The notes under the pieces: generated by a model
The model's database searches: none
What the model was told of the DNA's origin: nothing
What the model saw: the letters and a program-made list of their open reading frames with translations, nothing else
Origin: Pseudoalteromonas luteoviolacea H33-S
GTDB lineage: Bacteria > Pseudomonadota > Gammaproteobacteria > Enterobacterales > Alteromonadaceae
Assembly (NCBI RefSeq): GCF_001625695.1
Contig: NZ_AUXY01000122.1
Coordinates: 239,924-303,923, forward strand
Direction: 5' to 3'
Length of the DNA: 64,000 nt
Translations under genes and position numbers: made by a program
Part shown: piece after piece, positions 19,238 through 28,201 of the stretch
Numbering within the stretch: position 1 is the stretch's first letter
How the letters are laid out: every line of letters begins with the position of its first letter

Positions 19238-19852
19238 CTAAGATTTATATTTAAAAACATGTAGCACCAAATTCCATCGAATTGCCGCAAGACGTAACAA
19301 CAAGATAGTCAGCATAGACACCACCATAGTCACTTCTAGGGACACACCAAAGTGCGTTAGCTGAGTATAGATAATCCCACCGATAATGCAGGTAATAGCA
19401 TATAGCTCGCCTTTTAACAGCATAGGCATCTCATCAGCGAGCACATCTCGGATCACGCCACCAAAGCACCCTGTTAACACACCCATAATAATTACCGTAG
19501 TATCCGGCATTGCCAAGCTCATTGCTTTTTGCATGCCCATCACAGCAAAAAATGCCAGTCCGAATGCATCCGCAACCAACAGACGCTGTTTTGGTACTAC
19601 TTTTTGTCGATTCAGCCACCAAATACATAAAATTACCGCACTAAAAATAGCAATAAAATAGCTACTATCATGGAGCCAAAACACCGGAGTATCTAAAATC
19701 ACATCCCGCATTGTGCCACCCCCAATGCCGGTTACTGTTGCCAGCACCACCACACCAAAACCATCCATATGCTTACGATGTGCCAACAAAGTACCTGAAA
19801 TGGCAAAGACCATAACACCCAGTAAGTCAAACCAGTGATATAGTTCAGTCAT
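19238..19852 (-). CDS. TRIC-type cation channel family protein (UPF0126/YicG), 204 aa
   Basis: A small inner-membrane protein with about seven hydrophobic helices arranged as an internal duplication. The two repeats each carry the glycine-rich signature of the family: ATVTGIGGGTMRDV near residue 45 and GVLTGCFGGVIRDVLADEMP near residue 125. Prokaryotic relatives of the trimeric intracellular cation channels have this architecture and conduct monovalent cations. No neighbour suggests a specific role. It is on the same strand as comM, 83 bases upstream of it, and may be co-transcribed. Confidence 0.85.
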   Translation of the reverse strand: MTELYHWFDLLGVMVFAISGTLLAHRKHMDGFGVVVLATVTGIGGGTMRDVILDTPVFWLHDSSYFIAIFSAVILCIWWLNRQKVVPKQRLLVADAFGLAFFAVMGMQKAMSLAMPDTTVIIMGVLTGCFGGVIRDVLADEMPMLLKGELYAITCIIGGIIYTQLTHFGVSLEVTMVVSMLTILLLRLAAIRWNLVLHVFKYKS

Positions 19853-20347
19853 ACGCGCTTATCATCAATAACAGTAAAACCTAAATGGTAACTGACATCA
19901 TCAATACGCGCCAAGTATAAAAACCGCTTCATTCAGTAAAGCCTCCATGCGTATCACTCTTATCTTAGCAATCCATTGCCTTGATCGAACATAAAATGGG
20001 TCACCCAATTACGGACAGTTTGGCCACCCTCCCGTTCCCATACCATTCGCCCTAAAACCTGTACAATCAATTAAAAATAGGGAAGAGTGATACTCTCAGC
20101 AAGCGAGTGCTGCGTTTCAGCTCACGCAGTTACATTTAAAAATCACACACTTGGTGTTGACCTCACCTCGCTTACTGGCGACAAAATTAGCAGGGGTCTT
20201 GGGAATTTTTCTTGCCAAAAAAACAGTTAAATAATTCAAAAAAATAATAAAATTAATACCTTATGAAAAACATGGATGTATAGATTAGATAAATAAAATA
20301 ATTAATTTTGCATTTAATTCAGCTTGTTAAGCTATCGCATTGCAACA
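19853..20347. other. Gene-free stretch with short repeats
   Basis: About 495 bases without a convincing reading frame. It should contain the promoter for the TRIC-type gene. Two structures stand out. One is a pair of GGYCACCC motifs about 13 bases apart near 20000-20030. The other is a near-inverted repeat, CAGCAAGCGAGTG near 20098 versus CACCTCGCTTACTG near 20165, about 55 bases apart. The last 130 bases are very AT-rich. No tRNA or known RNA family is recognisable. Confidence 0.4.
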
Positions 20348-20370
20348 GCCGGAGAGCATACTTCTCCGGC
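20348..20370 (-). terminator. Hairpin after the M14 peptidase operon
   Basis: GCCGGAGA and TCTCCGGC (reverse strand) form a perfect 8-base-pair GC-rich stem with a 7-base loop, 13 bases after the M14 stop codon. The following T-run is weak (TGTTGC). Confidence 0.6.
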
Positions 20371-20383
20371 ATCAATTTGGTTG

Positions 20384-22969
20384 TTATTCCTCTGCGCAAA
20401 AATACAAAGTAACGGGCTCTGAATAGTTTGGAACATCATCATAGCTAAACACGGCATAATATTTACTGAGCTTTGCATTACCAAAATTATCTAATGTATA
20501 TGCATCTTTGCCGCCGTATAATTTGACGCCGTCAAATGGTGAGCGCGGCGGATGAAAGCGATTGCGCACCACAAAGCAACCGACAAAATCGTCATCCTCA
20601 GGATTCTCCCACATTAACTTCACCACTCCCCCTTCTGTTTGAGCAGAGAGGTTTCGTGGTGCAGACACCGCTTGTTTACGCCGTGATATATAGTTAATTT
20701 TAAGCTGTGCAGGATGTTGATCCTGACATGCGGTCCAATTAACCAGAGCATTGGTCGCTTGTGATTCGGAGGTTGCACGAATAATAAAGTAAAAAGGCGT
20801 ATGAGCCTGATGCAAGCGCTCTAGCGCCTGTAAACTATAGCTATCAAATATAAAATGATGCTCTGCACGTTCACGCAACTGTTCATTACTCACTTCATAG
20901 CCAATGTACTCTATTTTCTGCCGCTGCTTAACCGCCTGAAAATCTTCATCTTGCAGCTCTACCAGTTCAATCGTAAAGCGAACATCCTTGGCACTGGCAA
21001 TACTGTTACAACTGCGCAGTGTCAAACATGCTTGCGTAAACACGGTTTTTTCGACAGGCAAATCGGCATTTAAAGCAAACGCCATTTGCCCATAAACAAT
21101 TTCTCCTTGCTCATCAAAACCAGAGGCAAGCCTATCGGCAACAACTGCGTCTCTATAAATGGTATTACAACGAGTGGGTGCCAAAGTGAGCTGTTGCTCA
21201 GGGACCTGATAAACCAACTCCAAATTGGGACGATAATGCAAGCCGCTGCCGAAAGGGCCATAGCCAATGTCAAATTGCATCACTTGAGAGTCATTGCCGA
21301 TAGGCAGCGTTTTAGGGCCTTGCAAACGCAGCAATAAACTTTTCTGTGCAATCAACGAATTTAATAAGGTGCGCTCTACTCCATTGAGCTGCCACTTCAT
21401 CCAGATCCCTTGCGTCATCTTATCTGACTCAAAAGTTTGCCCTAACGTATGCAGCGGCTTGGCTTCACTGACAGCTTGATAATCATAGATATCTGCAATC
21501 TCATTTGGGTCAATAATGGCCACTGACCATTCGCCATATTGCTCAATTTTCGCCGCCACTCGGTTCATCGGGTAAAGCGAAAATTCAGCGCGTTCAATAT
21601 TAGCGCCAACGGGGAGACTGCTTAAATCAAACTGTACTACGCCAAGACTCACCCCTCGTTTCTTATCGACCCCAATAAACATTGAGTTATAACCAAAGTG
21701 CTCTTTGTTTTTAGACAAATAATGTTCGCTCAAATACCCTACATACTCTTTTGCGGGAAATAGCGTTCGTGCGCTTTGATGTCGCGCTAAATGCGTTTTT
21801 AGCCTAAGCTCTGGGCTAAATGGTGATTTAATTTTGGTGACTTTATCCACCGCGCGAATATTATAAAAATAGCTTTGCCCACTGCGCAGCTGTGAGTCTC
21901 TAAACGATAAAGACTTGGTAATGGCGATTAGACTTTCTTCACCACAGGGACTTTTATTACTTTCGCTGCGATATAACTCAAAATAAATATCGTCTCTATT
22001 TTCATATTGCCACTCAAGCTCAACGCCCTCGTGATCAACCGCCTTAATCGTAAAATCAGCAACACGGTCAGGGGCAAGGGGCGAGTAATTTATCGCTTCA
22101 CTCAACGCGTGCACAATCGCCGGAATATTTTCCGCAACGCTTTCTGACATATTCTTCATATAATCGGGAATATTCCTCGTCCCTACCTCAACCACAGTGG
22201 CAATGATCCCCTTGCGGTAATAATATTCGCGACCACTGCCATGAATTAACTGAGCTGGCGGCTTACCGCGATGGATCCCATATTGTCTGCCCGTGACTTT
22301 TTTGATCTCGTGATTCATGTTGGCGCACAAAATATTAAGATCAGCTCCTTCGATTTCTACTTCATGGTTAAACTTATGCGCAGGGAAAAACACATTCCCC
22401 TGTGAGTGATAATCTAGTGCGATGCGGATATTGTCATGTTGCTCAACAAAATCTCGGATCGCACAGGTTTCAGGCTCTGAAAAAGCATGTGGACCGCCAT
22501 AAGTGTTTGAGCCGGTATTTTGATTACGCATAAATTTGGCATCAAAATTACGATTCAAGTCGACACCATAAGTGCCATCGCCATTATTACGACGGTTCTT
22601 TCGCCAAAATGAAAAATGATTTCGCGAATATTCAAAGCCATCTGGATTTAGGCAAGGAACCATATACAAGGTATTGCGGGTTAACGCTGTTTGCAATTTT
22701 GGGTTAAAGCGATAGTTTTCAGTAATATAGTGAATAAATTTAAGTGCCAATTCATTTCCTATCCACTCTCTGGCATGAATAGAACCGGTATACAACAAAG
22801 CAGGCTTATCATCCGCATAGGTCACATCTAAAGACACCGTTACCAACATGATCGGTCGTCCCTCCCATGTTTTGCCAATGCTTTGAAGGCGAATTAAATG
22901 TGGGTGTTCGCTCATTGCATTTTGCAAGGCGTCGATGGTGTCTTGATAGGAAGCATATTGAATTTTCAT
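20384..22969 (-). CDS. M14 zinc carboxypeptidase with accessory beta domains, 861 aa
   Basis: Residues 1-290 are an M14 carboxypeptidase. The zinc ligands are His65 and Glu68 (SIHAREWIG) and His188 (YHSQG); the substrate carboxylate binders are in VDLNRNFD (Asn139, Arg140); the catalytic Glu is Glu261 (VVEVGT). Then come a fibronectin III-like domain (about 300-395), two beta-rich regions resembling DNRLRE/carbohydrate-binding-like modules (about 400-580 and 590-765) and a second FN3-like domain (about 770-861). There is no signal peptide, which is unusual with such extracellular-type modules. The upstream ligase genes are on the same strand, the nearer ending 74 bases before this start, so this is probably the last gene of their operon. 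The protein likely removes a C-terminal residue from a peptide or conjugate. Confidence 0.82.
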   Translation of the reverse strand: MKIQYASYQDTIDALQNAMSEHPHLIRLQSIGKTWEGRPIMLVTVSLDVTYADDKPALLYTGSIHAREWIGNELALKFIHYITENYRFNPKLQTALTRNTLYMVPCLNPDGFEYSRNHFSFWRKNRRNNGDGTYGVDLNRNFDAKFMRNQNTGSNTYGGPHAFSEPETCAIRDFVEQHDNIRIALDYHSQGNVFFPAHKFNHEVEIEGADLNILCANMNHEIKKVTGRQYGIHRGKPPAQLIHGSGREYYYRKGIIATVVEVGTRNIPDYMKNMSESVAENIPAIVHALSEAINYSPLAPDRVADFTIKAVDHEGVELEWQYENRDDIYFELYRSESNKSPCGEESLIAITKSLSFRDSQLRSGQSYFYNIRAVDKVTKIKSPFSPELRLKTHLARHQSARTLFPAKEYVGYLSEHYLSKNKEHFGYNSMFIGVDKKRGVSLGVVQFDLSSLPVGANIERAEFSLYPMNRVAAKIEQYGEWSVAIIDPNEIADIYDYQAVSEAKPLHTLGQTFESDKMTQGIWMKWQLNGVERTLLNSLIAQKSLLLRLQGPKTLPIGNDSQVMQFDIGYGPFGSGLHYRPNLELVYQVPEQQLTLAPTRCNTIYRDAVVADRLASGFDEQGEIVYGQMAFALNADLPVEKTVFTQACLTLRSCNSIASAKDVRFTIELVELQDEDFQAVKQRQKIEYIGYEVSNEQLRERAEHHFIFDSYSLQALERLHQAHTPFYFIIRATSESQATNALVNWTACQDQHPAQLKINYISRRKQAVSAPRNLSAQTEGGVVKLMWENPEDDDFVGCFVVRNRFHPPRSPFDGVKLYGGKDAYTLDNFGNAKLSKYYAVFSYDDVPNYSEPVTLYFCAEE

Positions 22970-23043
22970 AGCACAGATTTACTCTTAGGGCAGAAACAGA
23001 CGGCGGCGAAGCCCCCGTCACTAGAAGGATCTCTTTGGTTCAA

Positions 23044-24423
23044 TTAGATTTGGCCTGCATGGTTTTGCCAATGCTCGACTATCTTCTCTAATTTTTTATC
23101 TTTGAGGTTTTTCACCACGCATAGCTTTTGAGGGTCGGTATTGAGCGCTTCAACGACACCATGTGCACCAAAAGTCGTCATAATGTCATCAACCATCTTT
23201 TCACCCACACCACGCACCTGACTCAACAGTGCCCTCACTTGAGCTTCATCAAACTGGGGCGCGTCATAGTTATTAAGATCTTCAGCTAACTCATCACTGG
23301 CTGGAATTGGCTGCATCGCTTTGGCGGCAACAGCCTGCGCGCCAAGCACAAAGTTATCTTGCAGATTCCAAATTTCACTTGGCCACTCTTCTCCAAGCTT
23401 GAAATCTGTACCTAAAATAGGAAAAGATTGCTCATCAAATTGCTGGAACACCTCACCACAGTCTTGGCTTGGCGTGTACTGAGAAAAACCGATATGGCGC
23501 ATGGTACGCAATAAACGCGCGTCTATTTTGCCAAGCTCTTCCCAATTGTATAGCGGGATGTTCGGCTTTCTGAAATAACCACTAGAGAGCAGCCACATCA
23601 AGTATTGACCGATCCAATCTCGGATATAAGGAAATGCTGCAAAGGCCGTTGCACATTCTAAAATGCGCAATTTGCCATCTTTACCCAATGCAATATCACA
23701 TGCCCAATATTCCGCATTGGCCGCTCTAGATGCGGCCGTTGCCAGCTTCAATACTGATTTCGGCACAGCTTGGTAGTCCATACTCCCGCCTTGGCTGGTA
23801 TTCGTTAACCACTCACCTTCGGGGGGCCTGCGCCAAAACGCACATACCGGTTTATGGCCAATTAGCATCACGCGAATATCCGCCTCCATTGGCACAAAGT
23901 CTTGAATGTAGAGAGGATAGTACTTTTTCTCACTCAGCAGAGCCTGTGCTTCCTCAGCACTATCTACTTTATGGACAAAATACCCACCATAATTAGAAGG
24001 CCCATATGAGCGCTTAATAATTTTAGGATACTGTGCATTTGCCAAATACTGCTGTGCCCTTTCAGGAATGTAGAATATTTCTGTATGCGGCGCAGGCAGC
24101 TTATATTTACGGCAAAAATGGGTAACGTTTTCTTTAGACTTATTGGAGAACTGACTGTCTAGTGAGGGCAAAAATCTAACCTCAGGTAAAGCGCGCGCGA
24201 TCTCTCTAAATGTTTCATAGGCCGTTGCCGGAATATTACCGATCAATACCTCAATTTTTTTACGCTTCACTTCAGCAATAAAGCGTGCTTTATCGTTACC
24301 CCAGTGATAAACCACAGTTTCAATTTTATCGGGCCAACCTTTAAAATTAGACTTATCAAAAAAGCGCAGTACATAGTCCAAATAGAGCAAGCCAATTTTA
24401 GGTAGTTGTGTTTTGTTTTGCAT
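23044..24423 (-). CDS. RimK-like ATP-grasp ligase with C-terminal helix-hairpin-helix, 459 aa
   Basis: The central region (about residues 110-300) is an ATP-grasp fold: the lysine-bearing YPKIIKRSYGPSNYGG, the hinge YIQDFVPMEADIRVMLIG, and ACDIALGKDGKLRILECATAF carrying the metal-binding Asp and Glu. The usual E-x-N metal pair reads E-C-A, so one magnesium ligand seems lost. The final 70 residues (LLSQVRGVGEKMVDDIMTTF ... VKNLKDKKLEKI) look like tandem helix-hairpin-helix motifs as in UvrC or RuvA. The start is ATG 24421-24423, 4 bases after the upstream ligase stop, with AAGGTGG as ribosome-binding site; an open frame continues upstream to 24480 but would overlap that gene. It should form a carboxylate-amine bond using ATP; substrates are unknown. 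Confidence 0.78.
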   Translation of the reverse strand: MQNKTQLPKIGLLYLDYVLRFFDKSNFKGWPDKIETVVYHWGNDKARFIAEVKRKKIEVLIGNIPATAYETFREIARALPEVRFLPSLDSQFSNKSKENVTHFCRKYKLPAPHTEIFYIPERAQQYLANAQYPKIIKRSYGPSNYGGYFVHKVDSAEEAQALLSEKKYYPLYIQDFVPMEADIRVMLIGHKPVCAFWRRPPEGEWLTNTSQGGSMDYQAVPKSVLKLATAASRAANAEYWACDIALGKDGKLRILECATAFAAFPYIRDWIGQYLMWLLSSGYFRKPNIPLYNWEELGKIDARLLRTMRHIGFSQYTPSQDCGEVFQQFDEQSFPILGTDFKLGEEWPSEIWNLQDNFVLGAQAVAAKAMQPIPASDELAEDLNNYDAPQFDEAQVRALLSQVRGVGEKMVDDIMTTFGAHGVVEALNTDPQKLCVVKNLKDKKLEKIVEHWQNHAGQI

Positions 24424-24427
24424 AAGA

Positions 24428-25375
24428 TTAGGCCACCTTGGCAGATTGAAATGATGTTTTATTAACCACTGTTTTTTCAATCAAACCCACCATAGCTTGG
24501 ATTTTAGCTTGATTAAATGTCAGTCCTAGTTGCTCTTGCTCTGGAGTGGCAAAAGCAGGAATTGTATTGACCTCTAACACCACGTACTGTTCTTTTTCTC
24601 GGTCATAAATGAGATCAACCCCCGCTATCTCAAGCCCCAAGGCTTTAGTTGCCTTTATTGCGAGCTCCACCACCTCATCATTCGCTTCACGCACAAATAC
24701 ACTGCCGCCACTGGTGACATTCGTTTTCCAATCATCTTTTGGGGCTTTTCTGCCATAACAACCGACAAACTGACCATCAACAATATCGACGCGATAATCT
24801 GTATTGTCGTAATTAATGAAGCGCTCCACATAGAAATAGCGTAAATCTGTACGACTCAAAAATGGCATGATCATATCCAATGCCTGCTCACCTTCAATTT
24901 TTACAATGCCGACGCCGCCCCACCCATCAGTGGGTTTATATACAAGCTTACCGCCAAAATCTTGTAGCGCTGCACGTAAGCCATTCATGTCATTTTTGTG
25001 GCATAAGCGGTAATCAGGCGTACATATCCCATGACTATTGAGCAAGTGTGAGGTGCGAAACTTATCTTCAGCCAGTGCAAAAGCACGATAGTTATTCAAC
25101 GTTGGAATTGTTTCGTTGAGCGTTTCGTATAAATAAAGCTGATATTGTGTTTGCTGGCCCGCGTTGTAACTTAAAAAGGCATCTAACTGCTCCATTGCCA
25201 CACCGTTACATTCAATCTCACCATCTCGCGCTCTGGCATCACGCAGATTTAGACCTGTACTCGCTAAGATCCCACGCTCGGCTAATGCGTGAACCAACTG
25301 TTGTTCGATTTCTTTTCCCCCGCCATTTTCGTACATCCAAATCCCGACATGCGGCGCCCGCGATACGGCTGTCAT
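24428..25375 (-). CDS. RimK-like ATP-grasp ligase, 315 aa
   Basis: An ATP-grasp enzyme of the RimK/glutathione-synthetase type. The signature elements are complete: KLVYKPTDGWGGVGIVKIEG (ATP lysine and glycine loop, about residue 140), FYVERFINYDNTDYRVDIVDG (hinge and conserved Arg), NVTSGGSVF, and AGVDLIYDREKEQYVVLEVNTIPAF (Mg-binding Asp, Glu and Asn). It should activate a carboxylate as acyl-phosphate and join it to an amine. The first gene of the ligase/M14 operon, it is divergent from the M20 peptidase. The ATG is preceded by AAGGAG (reverse strand, 6-base spacing). The substrate is unknown; it is not close enough to rimK, gshB or ddl to borrow a name. Confidence 0.85.
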   Translation of the reverse strand: MTAVSRAPHVGIWMYENGGGKEIEQQLVHALAERGILASTGLNLRDARARDGEIECNGVAMEQLDAFLSYNAGQQTQYQLYLYETLNETIPTLNNYRAFALAEDKFRTSHLLNSHGICTPDYRLCHKNDMNGLRAALQDFGGKLVYKPTDGWGGVGIVKIEGEQALDMIMPFLSRTDLRYFYVERFINYDNTDYRVDIVDGQFVGCYGRKAPKDDWKTNVTSGGSVFVREANDEVVELAIKATKALGLEIAGVDLIYDREKEQYVVLEVNTIPAFATPEQEQLGLTFNQAKIQAMVGLIEKTVVNKTSFQSAKVA

Positions 25376-25554
25376 AAAGTATCTCCTTGGTTTAAAAATA
25401 GGTGCATAAACAGAGCCTTGCCTTACTAGTTAAGACCATCTGTATGACAAATTTTTGATCCTTTTACTGAACTGAAAACTGTTCATAAAAGCTTCACCGA
25501 ACTGCAACCGAAAAACGCCACGATGAGCCAAACCTTCATAGGGAGAAGATTAGG
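25376..25554. promoter_or_regulatory. Divergent promoter region of the ligase/peptidase cluster
   Basis: The 179 bases between the divergent ATP-grasp and M20 genes contain two near-identical 9-mers, ACTGAACTG (25466-25474) and ACCGAACTG (25496-25504), spaced by exactly 30 bases, about three helical turns. This is the arrangement expected of a cooperative operator that could control both directions. No promoter hexamers stand out. Confidence 0.4.
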
Positions 25555-26682
25555 ATGAATCTGGACTATGCAGAATTAGCAGACTTAATACGCTGTAACT
25601 CGCACAGTAAAAATAAACTTGGTGTGGATAAACACGGTGAGCAAATGATTGCGCTGATAGAGCCTCTTGGCTTTTCACTCACTCGCTACCAACGTGAACA
25701 CATTGGCGATCACTTACTGTTTCGCTCACCTCGAAGCTCAGGTAAACGCATATTATTACTAGGCCATCTCGATACGGTTTTCCCCAAGAGCACCTTCACC
25801 GAGTTTTCTGAAGACGAATATTACGTCTACGGCCCAGGTGTCTGTGACATGAAAGGAGGAAATTGGGTTGCACTGAACGCACTAAGGCGTCTTAAACAGC
25901 AATATGGGCAACTCGCGAATATCGATTGGCTACTAGTGAGCGATGAAGAAATTGGCAGCGATGATAGCCAATCATTGACCACCAAAATTGCCAAGCAATA
26001 TGATGCGTGTTTCGTCTTTGAAGCTGCCGGGAAAGAACATGAACTCGTTGTCGCACGAAAAGGTATCGCGACCTACCATATCACCGTGACTGGTAAACCG
26101 GCCCATGCTGGTAATCACTATAGAGACGGTATTGACGCCAACTTTGCCATGGCCAATATGTTATTAGAGATGAGCTCACTCACTGACCTTAAAGCGGGTA
26201 GCACAGTGAACGTAGGCAAGGTACAAGGCGGCATAGGCGCCAACACCATATCGGGCAAAGCGACAATGCAAGTTGAAGCGCGCTTTACCAATCATCCCGA
26301 ACAACAAAGACTGCTAGAAGGCATTGAAAACATTTGTATGGCCATAGAGATCACGGGTGTAGAAGTGGATGTACAGGGCGGCTTGCAACGCGGCGTGATG
26401 GCACCGACACAGGCACAACAAGCGCTACTTGAGGAAATTAACGACATTTTAGGAGAAGCTCAACCTATCGAGCACCGTGGCGGCGTCTCTGATGCTAATA
26501 CGGCCTCAGCCACAGGCACGCCAACATTAGATGGCTTTGGCCCCTACGGAGATGGCGACCATACGCGTAACGAACGCGCGCTCAAATCAAGTTTTGAGCT
26601 ACGCATCGAGCAGGTAACCGCCATATTATCTGAGCTATGCTATAGAGCAAGCATCGCGGCACCAGCCGCACATCAAGCGTAA
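25555..26682 (+). CDS. M20 family metallopeptidase (glutamate carboxypeptidase-like), 375 aa
   Basis: A co-catalytic zinc peptidase without signal peptide. The zinc-site elements are in order: LLGHLDTVFP (His, Asp), GPGVCDMKGG (bridging Asp), VSDEEIGS (catalytic Glu-Glu), FEAAG (acidic ligand) and, near the end, DGDHTRNE (His). An internal dimerisation domain (about residues 165-280, KGIATYHITVTGKPAHAG) is typical of the CPG2 branch, which removes C-terminal glutamate or other acidic residues. It is divergent from the two ATP-grasp ligases and shares their regulatory region. That context suggests it degrades or edits the product of those ligases. AGGAGAAG-like purines precede the ATG. Confidence 0.87.
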   Translation: MNLDYAELADLIRCNSHSKNKLGVDKHGEQMIALIEPLGFSLTRYQREHIGDHLLFRSPRSSGKRILLLGHLDTVFPKSTFTEFSEDEYYVYGPGVCDMKGGNWVALNALRRLKQQYGQLANIDWLLVSDEEIGSDDSQSLTTKIAKQYDACFVFEAAGKEHELVVARKGIATYHITVTGKPAHAGNHYRDGIDANFAMANMLLEMSSLTDLKAGSTVNVGKVQGGIGANTISGKATMQVEARFTNHPEQQRLLEGIENICMAIEITGVEVDVQGGLQRGVMAPTQAQQALLEEINDILGEAQPIEHRGGVSDANTASATGTPTLDGFGPYGDGDHTRNERALKSSFELRIEQVTAILSELCYRASIAAPAAHQA

Positions 26683-26689
26683 GCTATTG

Positions 26690-27499
26690 TCAGCGCTGGC
26701 ACTTAGTACAGTAGACTGTGCTGCGCTGACCTAACCTGCTCTCTTGTAAAATGGTCTCGCATTGCACGCACGGCTCGCCTTTACGGCCATAGACCAGCAA
26801 TTCTTGTGCAAAATAACCCGGTTTACCGTCGCTTTGGGCAAAATCTTTTAACGTTGTGCCGCCTTGCTCAATTGCAGCAGCCAGCGTTTCTTTAATAATT
26901 GGTGTCAGCTTTTGATACCGTGCCAAAGAAATTTTACCGGCTTCACGTTTTGGGTGGATCCCCGCTTTGAACAAAGACTCATTGGCGTAAATATTGCCGA
27001 CCCCAACCACCACATGGTTATCCATAATAAACTGCTTCACCGCGACTTTTTTACCACGACTGGCTTGGTATAAATGATTCGCATCAAAATGGTCGGTTAA
27101 AGGCTCTGGGCCTAATTTAGCAAAGCAACTATGCTGCTGATCCGGTTCCTGCCATAAAAATGCACCAAACCGACGCGGATCATTGAGTCGCAACGCAAGC
27201 CCATTATCAAAAAGTATCTCAACATGATCATGTTTTTTTAAGGGCTCGCTTTTTTCAACAACCCGTAAATTGCCTGACATGCCCAAATGCAAAATACCGG
27301 TCCCAGCCTCGCTTTCTAATAATAAATACTTGGCTCTGCGCTTAACAGCCAAAATGGCAGTGTGCGCCAAATGGGCGACTTCTTCAGGCACGGGCCAACG
27401 CAAGCGACCGTTGTGAATACGAACTTCTTCAACCGTCCGCCCCTTGATATGAGGCTCAATACCTAAACGACTAACTTCAACTTCTGGTAATTCTGGCAT
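26690..27499 (-). CDS. mutM: Formamidopyrimidine-DNA glycosylase MutM (Fpg), 269 aa
   Basis: Base-excision repair glycosylase/AP lyase that removes 8-oxoguanine. The catalytic N-terminus MPELPEVEVSRLGIEPHIKG (Pro after Met is the nucleophile), the DPRRFGAFLW intercalation region, the NIYANESLFKAGIHP helix and the C-terminal zinc finger CVQCETILQESRLGQRS...CTKCQR are all present. The length is standard. It lies downstream of a small membrane protein gene, with 2 bases between them. In E. coli it follows rpmG; here ppaC and this small gene have come between. Confidence 0.97.
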   Translation of the reverse strand: MPELPEVEVSRLGIEPHIKGRTVEEVRIHNGRLRWPVPEEVAHLAHTAILAVKRRAKYLLLESEAGTGILHLGMSGNLRVVEKSEPLKKHDHVEILFDNGLALRLNDPRRFGAFLWQEPDQQHSCFAKLGPEPLTDHFDANHLYQASRGKKVAVKQFIMDNHVVVGVGNIYANESLFKAGIHPKREAGKISLARYQKLTPIIKETLAAAIEQGGTTLKDFAQSDGKPGYFAQELLVYGRKGEPCVQCETILQESRLGQRSTVYCTKCQR

Positions 27500-27501
27500 A
27501 A

Positions 27502-27993
27502 CTAAATTTCTATTGGTTTAAATAATTGTTTGGCGGTATCCGCGCTGAGCTCTAACCACTGCTGCTGGCGTTTAGCAAACAGGAAGTAAACTTCTTGCGT
27601 TCGATATAGTTGATAACTCAGCGGCAACTCCTCCCCCGCTAACCAAAAAGTCACCACCGAAATAGCAGAGTCTGGATTAAACTGCTGTGGTGCGACCGTT
27701 TGTAATTCTAGGCTTTGCCATTGCTGAACTATGCGCACAAGATCCTGCTCACTATACTCGTCTTGCGCGGGTTCAATCAGTTTATTATCAATACGCCACG
27801 TTGTGCCAATACGCTCGATTTTGACGCCGGGGTAGGCCATTGCCAACACAAAGCTTTGTTCGGGCAAGACCATAACTCGTTCAAATTCAGTTTGTTGAGG
27901 GTTGAGTTTATGATGCAGCCCATTAAGAAAAAAAATCATGATCAACATGGAAAAAATCACCACATTATTCCAGGCTTTGCGACTTAACCCCAT
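27502..27993 (-). CDS. Uncharacterised protein with N-terminal membrane anchor, 163 aa
   Basis: I do not recognise the family. Residues 10-28 (NNVVIFSMLIMIFFLNGLH) are a single hydrophobic helix, so the rest (about 135 residues, mixed alpha/beta, Gln-rich) should sit in the periplasm as a type II anchored domain. Only 2 bases separate its stop from the mutM start, so the two genes are almost certainly co-transcribed. A link to DNA repair is not otherwise supported. Confidence 0.65.
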   Translation of the reverse strand: MGLSRKAWNNVVIFSMLIMIFFLNGLHHKLNPQQTEFERVMVLPEQSFVLAMAYPGVKIERIGTTWRIDNKLIEPAQDEYSEQDLVRIVQQWQSLELQTVAPQQFNPDSAISVVTFWLAGEELPLSYQLYRTQEVYFLFAKRQQQWLELSADTAKQLFKPIEI

Positions 27994-28201
27994 ACTGGCC
28001 CCATAGATACTTACAAGAAGATTAATTAGATCATAATACTATACATTGCCAAGAAGCCGAGCTGTACTTTAATTTACTGGCCTATTTTTCATTTCACAAT
28101 CGCAGCTTAGACTATTTTCTAGGTCCAAAACCAGTCTGACACTGTATTAATCTGATTAATTTTTGCTAAAATAAGCGACAAAATTTTTTAGGAGTCCGTC
28201 A

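Noticed and set aside
20000..20060. Short frame MGHPITDSLATL
   Set aside because: Nineteen codons without a ribosome-binding site; the underlying repeats are noted as a finding instead.
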